Source: an uncultured Slackia sp. (GTDB lineage Bacteria > Actinomycetota > Coriobacteriia > Coriobacteriales > Eggerthellaceae). From it: a stretch of 64,000 nt of DNA. The stretch lies in contig NZ_CAKTVX010000003.1 in the NCBI RefSeq assembly GCF_934630525.1, positions 124,001 to 188,000 on the forward strand, given 5' to 3'. Below the pieces are notes generated by a model. It saw only the letters and a list, made by a program, of their open reading frames with translations. It searched no databases and was not told where the DNA came from. Positions within the stretch are counted from its first letter, which is position 1. Each line of letters opens with the position of its first letter. Made by a program: the position numbers and the translations under genes. Of this stretch, positions 53,012-61,979 are shown one piece after another.

Positions 53012-53282
53012 CTATACTTGCGAACGCCTTTGCGAAGCGGGAGATTCCCTCGGAAACTTCCCGCCTCTTGCGTCTTTGGGCCTGTTAGTGACGGTGGCCG
53101 ACAGCGCCGCCAACGCAAAACGACGTTTTAGGCGACGATTGGGATACCGAAGCCGAAGTTCACGGAGGAGATGGCGGAGCAGACGCCGAAGCTGAAGGCG
53201 GACGGGCTTTCCAACGGCGCCATCATATGCGCGCTGGGTATCGCGAACGTAATAATTACCGTGCCGAATTTCCGCCTTATTA
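53012..53282. other. Gap between the Abi gene and the radical SAM gene, with R1 right copy
   Basis: No gene is supported. The last 39 bases, 53244-53282, are the right copy of R1 and end exactly at the radical SAM stop codon. Confidence 0.6.
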
Positions 53283-54758
53283 CTACACAATCCGAGCATC
53301 CACCTCGCGCACGACGGGCATACCCGAACCATCCAGCTCGACCACATTCAGGCTCTCGATGAAATCGACAGTCGGAAGCGCGTTTCGCGCGTCGGGCAGC
53401 CATGCGCAAGGGAATGCCACTACCTGCGTCGACTCGTCGTAATCAACTAGGCGCACAGCCGCCGAGGGCGCTTCGTTCGCCGTAGCCTGCTCGGCCGACG
53501 CGTTTCGTTCGTTTTCCGCAGCCCGCTCGACCGTTGCAACCCGCTCGCTCTCCATATCGGGCTCGGCAGCCACACTCTGCTCATCGGCCGCACTCCGCTC
53601 ACCAGCCGCGACCCGATTGCTCGTCGCATCTCGCTCCGCCGCGACAGGGCCCTTCCCCAAGGCCCAACTGAAAACCGAGCTCGCATCGTCGCCAACAGCC
53701 TTTACGCACTTCAGGAAATAATCCCCTTCGTCAAAATGGAGCCAACCATGCGCCGCCGCGAAAGCCTTATCGAGCAGGAAGCCCTTGTTCTGCTGATAAA
53801 TCTGGCCCGTATTCTTATTATCGAGCGAGCAATAATGAACGCCCAGGCGCAGGCCACGCTCGGCCGCGAACTGCATAAGCTCCAGGCATTCCGCCTCGCT
53901 GCCCGCGATGGGCAGCCCGCCCGCATACCAATAGTTGTACAGAATGGGATACGGGTTTTGACGAAGCTCCAAGCCGCGCTGAGCAAACGCCTCGGCATTA
54001 CACAGCGGGAAGCCGAATTCCAGCAAATTCACGCCGCGAACGCCCATCTCGTCAAGACGAACCAGAAGCTCTTTCATCGCCGGCCCATCATGCGGCCCAA
54101 CAGGCATTTCGACCATAACATCGGGAATGAAGGCAACCGCGCGCTCAATCGCATCGAGCGTACGCGCGTGCTCGGGCGCAAGGGCCTCGTCGCCATCGAG
54201 CTTCACGCTAAAGCGAATCTCATCCAAGCCGCGATCGCGCAGCTCCGCCAAGCACGCATCGTCAAGAAAATCGCCGCACGTATACAGTCGCACGTGCGCC
54301 TGCGGGTACAACTCGCGTGCCGCATCGAGGAATGCGTACACGTCGCTTTTGAACAGCAGCGGCTCGCCACCAGTAATCGCCAGGCAATCAAAGCTCGCCC
54401 CCGCGGCATGTGCCTCGCGCAGCTCGCCCGCAATGTCGCGCTTGTGCGAAAGCCAATACTCGTAGTCTTCCTGGTTGGGATTGAAGCAGAAATAACAATG
54501 CCTCGAACACTTGAGCGAAACGAAGAACGTCGCCGTTCGCTCGCCCGTGCGGCATGCAATGCACGCAGGCGAAACCCAGTTTCGCCACAGGCTCGCATTC
54601 CCGTTTTCGCAATGACAGCCGCATTGCTCCGCCACGCACGCACGCATCTCGCGAAGCTGCGTCTCTTTCGCCTCAAACGGCAAACCGAATTCCGCGACCG
54701 ATTTCTCGAAATCGGCTTTCACCACGTCAAATGCGGCAATGTACTCCTTCGCATTCAC
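53283..54758 (-). CDS. Radical SAM protein with low-complexity insert
   Basis: A 491-residue protein. The radical SAM cluster is CSRHCYFC (CxxxCxxC, near residue 84), followed by AITGGEPLLF. A cysteine-rich N-terminus (CVAEQCGCHC, then CIAC) may hold a second metal site. Residues about 370-435 are an Ala/Glu/Ser/Arg-rich repetitive insert with a loose ERxA-SxE-A period, between the catalytic part and a short C-terminal domain. It is 38 bases after the response-regulator gene, last in the DMSO-reductase-type operon; a maturase or activating role for that operon is possible but unproven. The ATG at 54758 has GGAAGG 13 bases upstream. Confidence 0.82.
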   Translation of the reverse strand: MNAKEYIAAFDVVKADFEKSVAEFGLPFEAKETQLREMRACVAEQCGCHCENGNASLWRNWVSPACIACRTGERTATFFVSLKCSRHCYFCFNPNQEDYEYWLSHKRDIAGELREAHAAGASFDCLAITGGEPLLFKSDVYAFLDAARELYPQAHVRLYTCGDFLDDACLAELRDRGLDEIRFSVKLDGDEALAPEHARTLDAIERAVAFIPDVMVEMPVGPHDGPAMKELLVRLDEMGVRGVNLLEFGFPLCNAEAFAQRGLELRQNPYPILYNYWYAGGLPIAGSEAECLELMQFAAERGLRLGVHYCSLDNKNTGQIYQQNKGFLLDKAFAAAHGWLHFDEGDYFLKCVKAVGDDASSVFSWALGKGPVAAERDATSNRVAAGERSAADEQSVAAEPDMESERVATVERAAENERNASAEQATANEAPSAAVRLVDYDESTQVVAFPCAWLPDARNALPTVDFIESLNVVELDGSGMPVVREVDARIV

Positions 54759-54796
54759 AGCGTTAGCCTTCCAGCTCGCCCGACATAAACAGCACG

Positions 54797-55513
54797 CTAT
54801 ACCCGCTCAGCAAACTTGTACCCCACGCGCCAAACCGTGAGCAAGTATTTGGGCTGAGAAGGGTTATCCTCGATTTTCTCACGAATCTTGCGCATGAACA
54901 CCGTGATGCTGTTTTCGTCCACGCTGCTCTCACGACCCCATATATGCTCGAAAATCTGGCTGCGCGTGAACACCTGGCCAGGATTGGATGCCAGCAGTGC
55001 CAGAATCTCAAACTCTTTGGCAGTCAAATCAACCTTTTGATGCCGCAAGTAAACCTCGTAATGGCTAAATACAATCTCAAGATCACCAGTCTTACTGCTG
55101 CCTTCTCGACTGACAGCCTTCGCAAACGCCAGGTCGGTCTTATGCCTGCGTAGGTGTGCCTCAATACGAAGCAACAACTCATCGGGACTGAATGGCTTAA
55201 CCACGTAGTCATCCCCGCCGGCCTTGAAGCCAATACTCTTATCTACAATATCGCCTTTCGCGGACAAGAAAACAATGGGGATGCGACGACCCTTCGCTCG
55301 AATCGAGGAACAGACGTCAAGGCCATTGGTGCCAGGCATCATTACATCAAGCAGCAACAAATCAGGATGTTGTTCAGCCAAAACACGCAAGCCGTCATCG
55401 CCGTTGTAGGCAGAAATAAACCCATAGCCAGCATCCTCAACAATGCGACGTATCAGCGTGTGCACACTTTCGTCGTCGTCGATGAGCATGATCTTATACG
55501 GCTCATTATTCAT
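54797..55513 (-). CDS. OmpR-family response regulator
   Basis: A receiver domain with DDDE, LLLLDVMMPG (phospho-acceptor) and VKPF, then a winged-helix DNA-binding domain (LTAKEFEILALLASNPGQVF...SITVFMRKIREKIEDN...VGYKF). It overlaps the end of the kinase gene. The ATG at 55513 has GGGGGAG upstream; the ATG at 55525 would lengthen the protein by four residues. It is a close paralogue of the regulator at 37842 and probably controls the operon it ends. Confidence 0.92.
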   Translation of the reverse strand: MNNEPYKIMLIDDDESVHTLIRRIVEDAGYGFISAYNGDDGLRVLAEQHPDLLLLDVMMPGTNGLDVCSSIRAKGRRIPIVFLSAKGDIVDKSIGFKAGGDDYVVKPFSPDELLLRIEAHLRRHKTDLAFAKAVSREGSSKTGDLEIVFSHYEVYLRHQKVDLTAKEFEILALLASNPGQVFTRSQIFEHIWGRESSVDENSITVFMRKIREKIEDNPSQPKYLLTVWRVGYKFAERV

Positions 55514-57227
55514 CTTCTCCCCCATTTCCAGCCACCGACGAATTATCGGTTATGGGTCCATCCTCAAATCCCAGTGGCGGCTCAGCTGGCAGATGCACGG
55601 TGAATACACTGCCTTCCCCCAGTTTACTCTCAAGTTCGACACGACCGCCGTGCATCGCAGCGTACTCGCGTACGAGAGCTAGCCCCAAACCCGTGCCGCG
55701 ATAGCGACGCGATGCCGAAGAATCGACCTGTACAAACTTCTCAAATATGCGCTCGCGGTCTTCATCGGCAATACCGATGCCCGTATCGGCAACCCTCAGC
55801 AACACTTCACCGGAGGGGGCATCGTAGCTTACGCATAGTGTCACCGACCCACCCGCAGGCGTAAACTTAATAGCATTGCCGCACAAATTCTCGAGCACAT
55901 GGCGAATGCGATCGCCATCGCAAGTAACAAGCGGCACATCGGCGTCGATAGAATACGTAAACACAATTTCATTCCGGCGCGCCAAAGGAGCAACCACCGA
56001 CTGAACAAGCCCCACAACATCGCCCATGTCAACTGGCTCCATTGCCAGCTGAGTCTTTCCAGCATCGAGCCTGCTCATTTCCAAAATGTCATTAATCATG
56101 AGAAGCAATACGCGACTGTTCGCCTCAATCTCGCGACGAATCTCCGCTTCTTTCTCATCTATCGGGCCACCCGCGCGATTGAGCATTTCTGAAAAAGCGA
56201 TGATAGACGTGAGAGGCGTACGTAATTCGTGACTCATCATGCTAAGAAAGTCAGACTTATACTGGTTTTCATTGCGAAGGTGTTCGTTTGCATGCTCGAG
56301 CTGTATGCGTTTAGCCTTAAGCGCCTCATTCACCCGCGAAAGCTGAGCCGTACGTTCTTCAACTTGAAACTCAAGATTGTCATAAAGGTCGGAGAGCTGA
56401 TGCGCCATTTCATTAAACTCAGCCACCACAGCATTGAGCTCATAAGACGATTCAGAATCAGGAAGACGCACGTCAAAGTTACCCTTCTGTATGCTACCAA
56501 ATGCCCGACGAAGACGCTGCAAGGGACGCGTAACCAAGTGTTTCAAGGCAACATATATAACCAGCAAGCACAGAAGCAAAACAGCAACGGAATACATCGA
56601 GTTTTGGAGGATGCTTGATTTCGCGGATTCGCGATATGCATCCGTAGGCATTATGATGCTAATAGCGCCGCCTATGTCATCGATATCCCATCCTTCTTTG
56701 GAATGCCCCGTTACATCAATCTCCCCCGCCGGCTTCCCGTGACATTCCAAGCACGTTTTTTCGATTTTCATAGGAGCTGAATAGCGAAACACCTCTTTGC
56801 CTTCATACTCATCTATTTCATAATATTCTTTAAGAGACGAATCGTTCATAAAGGCTTGAAGCGCCCGAGACTCAAAGTCATCAGGCTCATCTTCTTTGTT
56901 GCGAGGATCAAAATTAACAAAACGGGTTACATACCCAGATTCAGCAGTAAATCGCATCCCGATGCTTCGCCCAACAATCGCGCAATGGAGCCCTTGATAT
57001 GCACCATTATCTGCATAAGCCGTCTCAAGAAGCCGATCCTGATTAGCCGACATAAAATCCCAAACCGCAGACATTTGCTGACTTAAGACATGGCCTTTTT
57101 CATGAAGTTCAGAAACCATCTGATCGCGCTCACTGCAGTAATTCCATATAGCATTTCCCGCAATAGACACAACAAAAAGACCGAGCATGAGAACGCCGAA
57201 TTTTGTTTTCAGCTTGACCTGGTTCAC
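55506..57227 (-). CDS. Sensor histidine kinase with c-type heme sensor domain (DUF3365-like)
   Basis: A 573-residue membrane kinase. A membrane segment near residues 10-28, an external domain with a single heme c motif (KTCLECHGKPAGE), a second membrane segment (SVAVLLLCLLVIYVAL), HAMP, coiled coil, SHELRTPLTSIIAF and an ATPase domain (DTGIGIADE, GTGLGLAL). I take the GTG at 57227 behind GGGGGGGTGG; longer forms starting upstream are possible. Same architecture as the kinase at 38552, so the two modules are duplicates. Heme would let it sense redox potential or a ligand outside the cell. Confidence 0.92.
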   Translation of the reverse strand: MNQVKLKTKFGVLMLGLFVVSIAGNAIWNYCSERDQMVSELHEKGHVLSQQMSAVWDFMSANQDRLLETAYADNGAYQGLHCAIVGRSIGMRFTAESGYVTRFVNFDPRNKEDEPDDFESRALQAFMNDSSLKEYYEIDEYEGKEVFRYSAPMKIEKTCLECHGKPAGEIDVTGHSKEGWDIDDIGGAISIIMPTDAYRESAKSSILQNSMYSVAVLLLCLLVIYVALKHLVTRPLQRLRRAFGSIQKGNFDVRLPDSESSYELNAVVAEFNEMAHQLSDLYDNLEFQVEERTAQLSRVNEALKAKRIQLEHANEHLRNENQYKSDFLSMMSHELRTPLTSIIAFSEMLNRAGGPIDEKEAEIRREIEANSRVLLLMINDILEMSRLDAGKTQLAMEPVDMGDVVGLVQSVVAPLARRNEIVFTYSIDADVPLVTCDGDRIRHVLENLCGNAIKFTPAGGSVTLCVSYDAPSGEVLLRVADTGIGIADEDRERIFEKFVQVDSSASRRYRGTGLGLALVREYAAMHGGRVELESKLGEGSVFTVHLPAEPPLGFEDGPITDNSSVAGNGGEDE

Positions 57228-57390
57228 GCCACCCCCCCCATCATCTACACCTAGCGCAACCCCTGCCGCAGCAATCGATTCCATCAATATGATAAAAATT
57301 CTCAAGTCCCGCATAATATGCAAAAAAACGAGACTTGAGAATCTATGAATTTTCTTTTGATAATGGTGTGGCTGCAAAACGCACCAACGA

Positions 57391-58062
57391 CTAGAGGGCT
57401 AAAAGCAGCTCTTCTACCGCTCGGCTGTCATGACGGCAAACATCCACCACCATGCGGCTTATCGCGAGATATAGCCCGTCCGCCCTAGGCTTCTCGCTTT
57501 CCTCCATCCGCCCAACATACTTGGGAAGCCAGATGTTTAAGTGCTTCCCGAGAAACATGAGCTGTCTAGAAAGCAGAGCCTTCACTTGTTCCGTATCACC
57601 AGATTCATATGCAGTAACAGCATCTTGAGACAACGCCGCCATAAAACCAAGTTCTATCGCGATATGGTCATCTGCTTCTTTGGGATATCCCGCAGCTTCA
57701 TAACCAGCCGCGCGATAATCATTCCGAACGTCAAGCGTACTTTCCTGGAAAAGAAGATCCTCTCCGTTCAGATACACAGACTCCCAGGGTGGAGCAGGAA
57801 CACGACCGGGGCCTTCAAAATGCTTCGTATAAAGCTGCTTCAATTCAGCCTGTGGATAAGCACCACCCGACAAGCGGTTTGATATTTCAATCTGAGACTG
57901 CACAGCAACTGAGTTTTCACCCGCCAATAATTTACACTCATCGACAGTCTCCCCATCGACCGAAATTGCTACCAAAGCATCATCGGGTGCGCCCGCAAAC
58001 CAACGCCAAAGATAGCGATAGAGAAACGCGCGATTTGCCAACGCCGCCAACATCGTATCCAT
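57391..58062 (-). CDS. TorD-family molybdoenzyme chaperone
   Basis: A 223-residue helical chaperone: LANRAFLYRYLWRWFA at the start, then YTKHFEGPGRVPAPPWESVYLNGEDLLF near residues 90-117 and LNIWLPKYVGRM near 180. The ATG at 58062 has GAGG eight bases upstream; a TTG at 58164 would add 34 residues that do not resemble the family. It sits between the iron-sulfur subunit and the kinase of the second DMSO-reductase-type module and probably serves that enzyme's Tat signal. Confidence 0.87.
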   Translation of the reverse strand: MDTMLAALANRAFLYRYLWRWFAGAPDDALVAISVDGETVDECKLLAGENSVAVQSQIEISNRLSGGAYPQAELKQLYTKHFEGPGRVPAPPWESVYLNGEDLLFQESTLDVRNDYRAAGYEAAGYPKEADDHIAIELGFMAALSQDAVTAYESGDTEQVKALLSRQLMFLGKHLNIWLPKYVGRMEESEKPRADGLYLAISRMVVDVCRHDSRAVEELLLAL

Positions 58063-58088
58063 AAGCCAAACCTCGAATCCCTCATCAG

Positions 58089-58123
58089 CGGACCACGGCA
58101 AAGGGAGGGAGTACCGTGGTCCG
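58089..58123 (-). terminator. Hairpin between the iron-sulfur and TorD genes
   Basis: A perfect 10-bp stem, CGGACCACGG/CCGTGGTCCG, with a 15-base loop. No T-run follows on the minus strand, so it may attenuate or stabilise the upstream mRNA rather than end it. Confidence 0.55.
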
Positions 58124-58176
58124 TCGATAACAACTATGATTGGCGACCTGTCATCATATGCCAATCCACGCCAAGA

Positions 58177-58755
58177 CTACATCCACGCTTCGACGAAGTC
58201 CGTCTCCAGCGCCACAGCCTTAGGCTTAATCAATGTACATGGGCTGGTCTGCGATGAATCGGGCAACGCAGCAATATCGCTAACCGCATCTGCGTGCGCA
58301 GCCATAAGTTCATCATATGGGCCGAATTCGATTGCCCGCATGGGACAAGCTGCGACACATGCTGGCTGCTCGCCCGCTTCTCGCAATTGCTTGCAAGCGT
58401 CGCACTTACGAGTTAGGTTAGCCGACTCAATATACTGCGGAACGGCATAAGGACACGCTTCAACGCAATACCGGCAACCGAGACATTTCGCGTCATCGTG
58501 CTGAACCGTTCCATCTTCTTCGTCGATGAACATAGCTCCGTTAGGACATGCCTTTACGCAAGCCGGGTCCATGCAATGATTGCACGTGGCGGAAAAATGA
58601 TAGGCCCCAACTGAGGGATACTCCCCCACTTCGAAATCGCGCAGATGGCGGAATTTGGTACCAATCTCAAGGTCATTCTTATCTTTGCATGCGACCTGGC
58701 ACGTTCTACAACCAATGCAGGCATCCATATTGAAATAGAAACCTTGTTTCGTCAT
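58177..58755 (-). CDS. DmsB-type iron-sulfur electron-transfer subunit
   Basis: A 192-residue four-cluster subunit: CIGCRTCQVAC, CNHCMDPACVKAC, CLGCRYCVEAC, and CDACKQL...CVAACP. It matches the B subunit of DMSO-reductase-family enzymes and follows its A subunit by 14 bases. Close paralogue of the protein at 40435. No membrane anchor subunit is encoded nearby. The ATG at 58755 follows AGGAGTGAATCGAA. Confidence 0.92.
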   Translation of the reverse strand: MTKQGFYFNMDACIGCRTCQVACKDKNDLEIGTKFRHLRDFEVGEYPSVGAYHFSATCNHCMDPACVKACPNGAMFIDEEDGTVQHDDAKCLGCRYCVEACPYAVPQYIESANLTRKCDACKQLREAGEQPACVAACPMRAIEFGPYDELMAAHADAVSDIAALPDSSQTSPCTLIKPKAVALETDFVEAWM

Positions 58756-58769
58756 TTCGATTCACTCCT

Positions 58770-61382
58770 CTATTCCTGAGCCGAAGGAATACGCATTTCA
58801 ACATCGATATCCCTAGGAATCTCCTCGGAATACTTCTCGATATTGCAGATGCACGTATTCCAACCAGACACACCCTGGCCAGACTGAATCTGACCCGTCA
58901 GGATATTGTCGGAGCCCGCATGATCAATGCCGGTTTTCTCGTCGATATCGACCCATGCGCCATGAGGGACACCAACGACACCAGGCATGAAACGATTTGT
59001 CACGCTAGCCTTACGTAAGCACTGACCATGGGGGCTGGTCAAAAGAACCGTATCACCCGTCACAATGCCCTTCTCCGCCGCATCGGAAGCGTTGATGAAC
59101 ACTGGATTGGGCCAGGTCTCACGAAGCCACTGCACATTGTCGAAAACCGTGTGGGAGCGGCGCAGATAATGTGGATTGTAAACCTGATACGGATACTCGC
59201 CCTTAACGCCATTTTCGAAATCGCTGAACGTTGCTTCGTAGCCTTCCTTCGGAGGAATATAAGTAGGAATCGCTTCGATGGCGCTGTAACCGATGGCGTT
59301 AATCTCATCACGCATCACGCGAGAGTAAATTTCCTGCTTGCCAGACTCGGTTTTCATGGGATTGGCCTCTGGGTCGGCAACAAAATCCTTGTACGCGATA
59401 TAACCATAAGAATCGCCTTTGGCGCGAGGAATCTGATAGCAACCGGTCGCGATGAAGTCATCCATAGCCACGGTGCCCTCCTGCGGCTCGCCCTCGCAAC
59501 CCCATGCCTGAATATTTTCCTCAGTAATCGTAATCAGCGGTTTCTTTTCGCCCGCCTCGTCAATAATGTACGCCCCAACGAACTGGTTAAAAAGCTGTTG
59601 CTTAGTGTCAAAGGGATAAACCTCTGCGGGATCCAGACCGAGACGCGTACCAATCTCGGAGGCAATCGCCTCGTCGGATTTGCACTCATACATCGGCTCG
59701 ATAATTTTGCTGTGGTATATCAACGCTTCACGATTACCCTGAAGGAAGCCACCTTCCTTCTCCCAATACGATTCAATGGGGAGAACGATGTCGGAATACA
59801 TGGCATTCGTGGTCATGAACAGAGAATGGGTTACGACCAAATCGACTTTACGATGAGCCTCGATACCCTTGTTTTGGCCTTCGATGGTCTGCAGCTTGGC
59901 ATTCATGCTATCGTGATAAATCAGCTTGATATCGATATCGCGCGCTTCACCAGGAACCTTTTTCGTGCCACCACCTGCATAGGTGTACTCTCCATCGGAA
60001 ATGGCATTCCACAGCTCGGTATCGTTAATGTTCTCGGAACCTGCAAGCGGATTGGAAATCTTAGGAAGACCATTGCCGCCAGCGCCAATCAGATACGTAC
60101 CGCCGCCAAATGAGCGAGAATGGCAGGAAATACCACACATGTGGCCAGGCTTGCCAAAATGACCGCCCATGGCACCAAGCGTCATGGCCAGCTGAGGCAG
60201 GCAGTCGGCATTGTGAGTACGCGCGGGGGCCCAAGACATCAAAATAGCCGCCTTGTTGCCCTTGCCCATAAGCTCAGCAAGGTAGCGAATCTTATCCGCA
60301 GTTACGCCGCAGCGCTTCGAAGCCCATTCAGGCGTCTTCGGAGTCCCGTCATAGGTACCGAGCAGGTAATCTTTGAAGTTGCCCGTCGGATCCTCACCTT
60401 CCGGCATATGGTCAGCGTCGAAACCGATAGTGTGGGTATTCAGGTAGTCCCAATCGACTAGACCTTTCTCACCATCCATTTCGAGCATTGCATTTGCAAT
60501 ACCAAGGAACAGGGCCATATCGGTAGAAGGGCGACATGGGATCCATTCAGCATCCGCAAGAGCGTAGGAGTCATTGTAGAACGGATCAACCGCCACAAAC
60601 TTCGCCCCAGCCTGCTTGACTTGCTCCATAAAATAGGACGGATTTCCAGCAGAGGACCACGCAGGATTGACGCCAAGCATTATAACAACGTCACTATTCT
60701 GCATATCCAAACGGTCGTTAATTCCCTCTTGAGATTGCGGCGCAATACCGACCACATCGGGAGTATAGGTCCAGGCACCGCGAGAGGTGGTTCCCCAATG
60801 GCCAATGTAGCCACCGTACAAACTCAGGAATTTAGAAACAGCACCGCCATCCGCGAACAATGCACGATTGCCGTGTTCATCGACGATTCGCTTAATTTCG
60901 TCTGCAATGTAATCAAACGCTTCGTCCCAACTGATGCGTTCCCATTCATCAACGCCGCGCAAATCTCCATGGGCATTCTCGCCACCACCGGGCTGCCAGT
61001 TCTTACGCTTCATAGGATACTTCAGACGGTCTGCAGAAAACACCTGATTGCGCTGAGAACGACCGCGGACGCATGCACGCTGCTGAGGATAATCCGGGCT
61101 ATCCTCATGCGTATCATCGGTTTTCTGGCGAACTACCACGCCATCTTTGACCAAAACCTTGTTAAGGCAACGACCTCCACAATTATGCCAGCAAGCTGCG
61201 GTCTTCCATTCGCCCGTGACAATATCCCTACCATCACCGGCAACATTTTCATCCTTTTTTGGCTTGACGTCATTTTGCGCACAGCCAGCGAGACCCATGG
61301 CGGCCAACGCTGCGGCCGAAGCAGCAACGAAATCCCTTCGGCTTATGCCTGACGACTGTTGCACACGTTCGAGGTAGCTCAT
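58770..61382 (-). CDS. DMSO-reductase-family molybdoenzyme, catalytic subunit
   Basis: An 870-residue Tat-exported enzyme: SRRDFVAA (14-21), lipobox LAGC (Cys34), iron-sulfur cysteines 64, 68, 72 (CWHNCGGRC) and CVRG. GGYIGHWGTTSRGAWTY provides the probable serine ligand to molybdenum. NPHYLRRSHTVFDN and PHGAWVDIDEKTGIDHAGSDN are shared nearly word for word with the 41025 enzyme, so the two are paralogues, but the active-site segments differ (TTSRGAW versus TSSCGVY), suggesting different acceptors. The ATG at 61382 follows AAAGGGGAGA. Confidence 0.9.
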   Translation of the reverse strand: MSYLERVQQSSGISRRDFVAASAAALAAMGLAGCAQNDVKPKKDENVAGDGRDIVTGEWKTAACWHNCGGRCLNKVLVKDGVVVRQKTDDTHEDSPDYPQQRACVRGRSQRNQVFSADRLKYPMKRKNWQPGGGENAHGDLRGVDEWERISWDEAFDYIADEIKRIVDEHGNRALFADGGAVSKFLSLYGGYIGHWGTTSRGAWTYTPDVVGIAPQSQEGINDRLDMQNSDVVIMLGVNPAWSSAGNPSYFMEQVKQAGAKFVAVDPFYNDSYALADAEWIPCRPSTDMALFLGIANAMLEMDGEKGLVDWDYLNTHTIGFDADHMPEGEDPTGNFKDYLLGTYDGTPKTPEWASKRCGVTADKIRYLAELMGKGNKAAILMSWAPARTHNADCLPQLAMTLGAMGGHFGKPGHMCGISCHSRSFGGGTYLIGAGGNGLPKISNPLAGSENINDTELWNAISDGEYTYAGGGTKKVPGEARDIDIKLIYHDSMNAKLQTIEGQNKGIEAHRKVDLVVTHSLFMTTNAMYSDIVLPIESYWEKEGGFLQGNREALIYHSKIIEPMYECKSDEAIASEIGTRLGLDPAEVYPFDTKQQLFNQFVGAYIIDEAGEKKPLITITEENIQAWGCEGEPQEGTVAMDDFIATGCYQIPRAKGDSYGYIAYKDFVADPEANPMKTESGKQEIYSRVMRDEINAIGYSAIEAIPTYIPPKEGYEATFSDFENGVKGEYPYQVYNPHYLRRSHTVFDNVQWLRETWPNPVFINASDAAEKGIVTGDTVLLTSPHGQCLRKASVTNRFMPGVVGVPHGAWVDIDEKTGIDHAGSDNILTGQIQSGQGVSGWNTCICNIEKYSEEIPRDIDVEMRIPSAQE

Positions 61383-61558
61383 CGTCTCCCCTTTCCCCCT
61401 TTGAAATTGTTTTTCTCACATCGATAACCCCATATCGATATTGAAGATAATATGGAGACCATTTGTTAATGGCAATCCCTATCGCCTGCACTGTTTCTTA
61501 ATCAAATCTTTCTGAATTAATAATCGACAGGCAAGGATTAGAAACCCTGCGCGACGCA
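61383..61558 (-). promoter_or_regulatory. Upstream region of the second DMSO-reductase-type operon
   Basis: The 176 bases are AT-richer than their surroundings. A short ATCGAT/ATCGAT repeat pair near 61419 and 61434 is the only notable motif. Presumed promoter, probably the target of the response regulator encoded at the far end of the operon. Confidence 0.3.
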
Positions 61559-61864
61559 TAAGTCTAAGTCGGCAAGCGCGCCGACCGACTCTTCCCGATT
61601 GAAGAGGGCCCGTTCTTCGCGTTCCCCATCACGAACTGCAACATTCTGGTGACCCTTGGCGGTCTCGAAACCACCGTTGATTTCGAAGTGCTCGACACCG
61701 AAGACAAGGTCATCGACGGCCTGTATGCGGTTGGCAATACCCAGGGCGGTCGCTTCCTCGTCGACTACCCCCTGCCCGCGCCTGGCGCGAGCCACGGCTT
61801 CGCCCTTACCCATGGCATGCTCGTGGGCCGCATTTTGGCAAAACTGCAACAACTCGCAGCCTAG
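61559..61864 (+). pseudogene. 3' remnant of an exported FAD reductase gene
   Basis: The last 100 or so codons of a flavoprotein of the type seen at 31688: GKRADRLFPIEEGPFFAFP, then EVLDTEDKVIDGLYAVGN and FLVDYPLPAPGASHGFALTHG. The FAD-closing motif GLYAVGN is intact, but the N-terminal two-thirds is gone and an in-frame stop precedes the remnant. The true stop codon and a terminator remain. Confidence 0.8.
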
Positions 61865-61890
61865 CTAATCCCTCCCCTCCCGCTAGGCAA

Positions 61891-61924
61891 AAAGGAACCC
61901 GCTCCATTTGGGACGGGTTCCTTT
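61891..61924. terminator. Terminator after the FAD reductase remnant
   Basis: The stem AAAGGAACCCG/CGGGTTCCTTT, with a TCC/GGA inner extension; it would also serve the convergent FdhD-like gene. Confidence 0.75.
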
Positions 61925-61979
61925 GTTTCGGGATTGAAGTAGATTGTAAAAAGCACCATCGAGACGGGCCTCAACCGCA

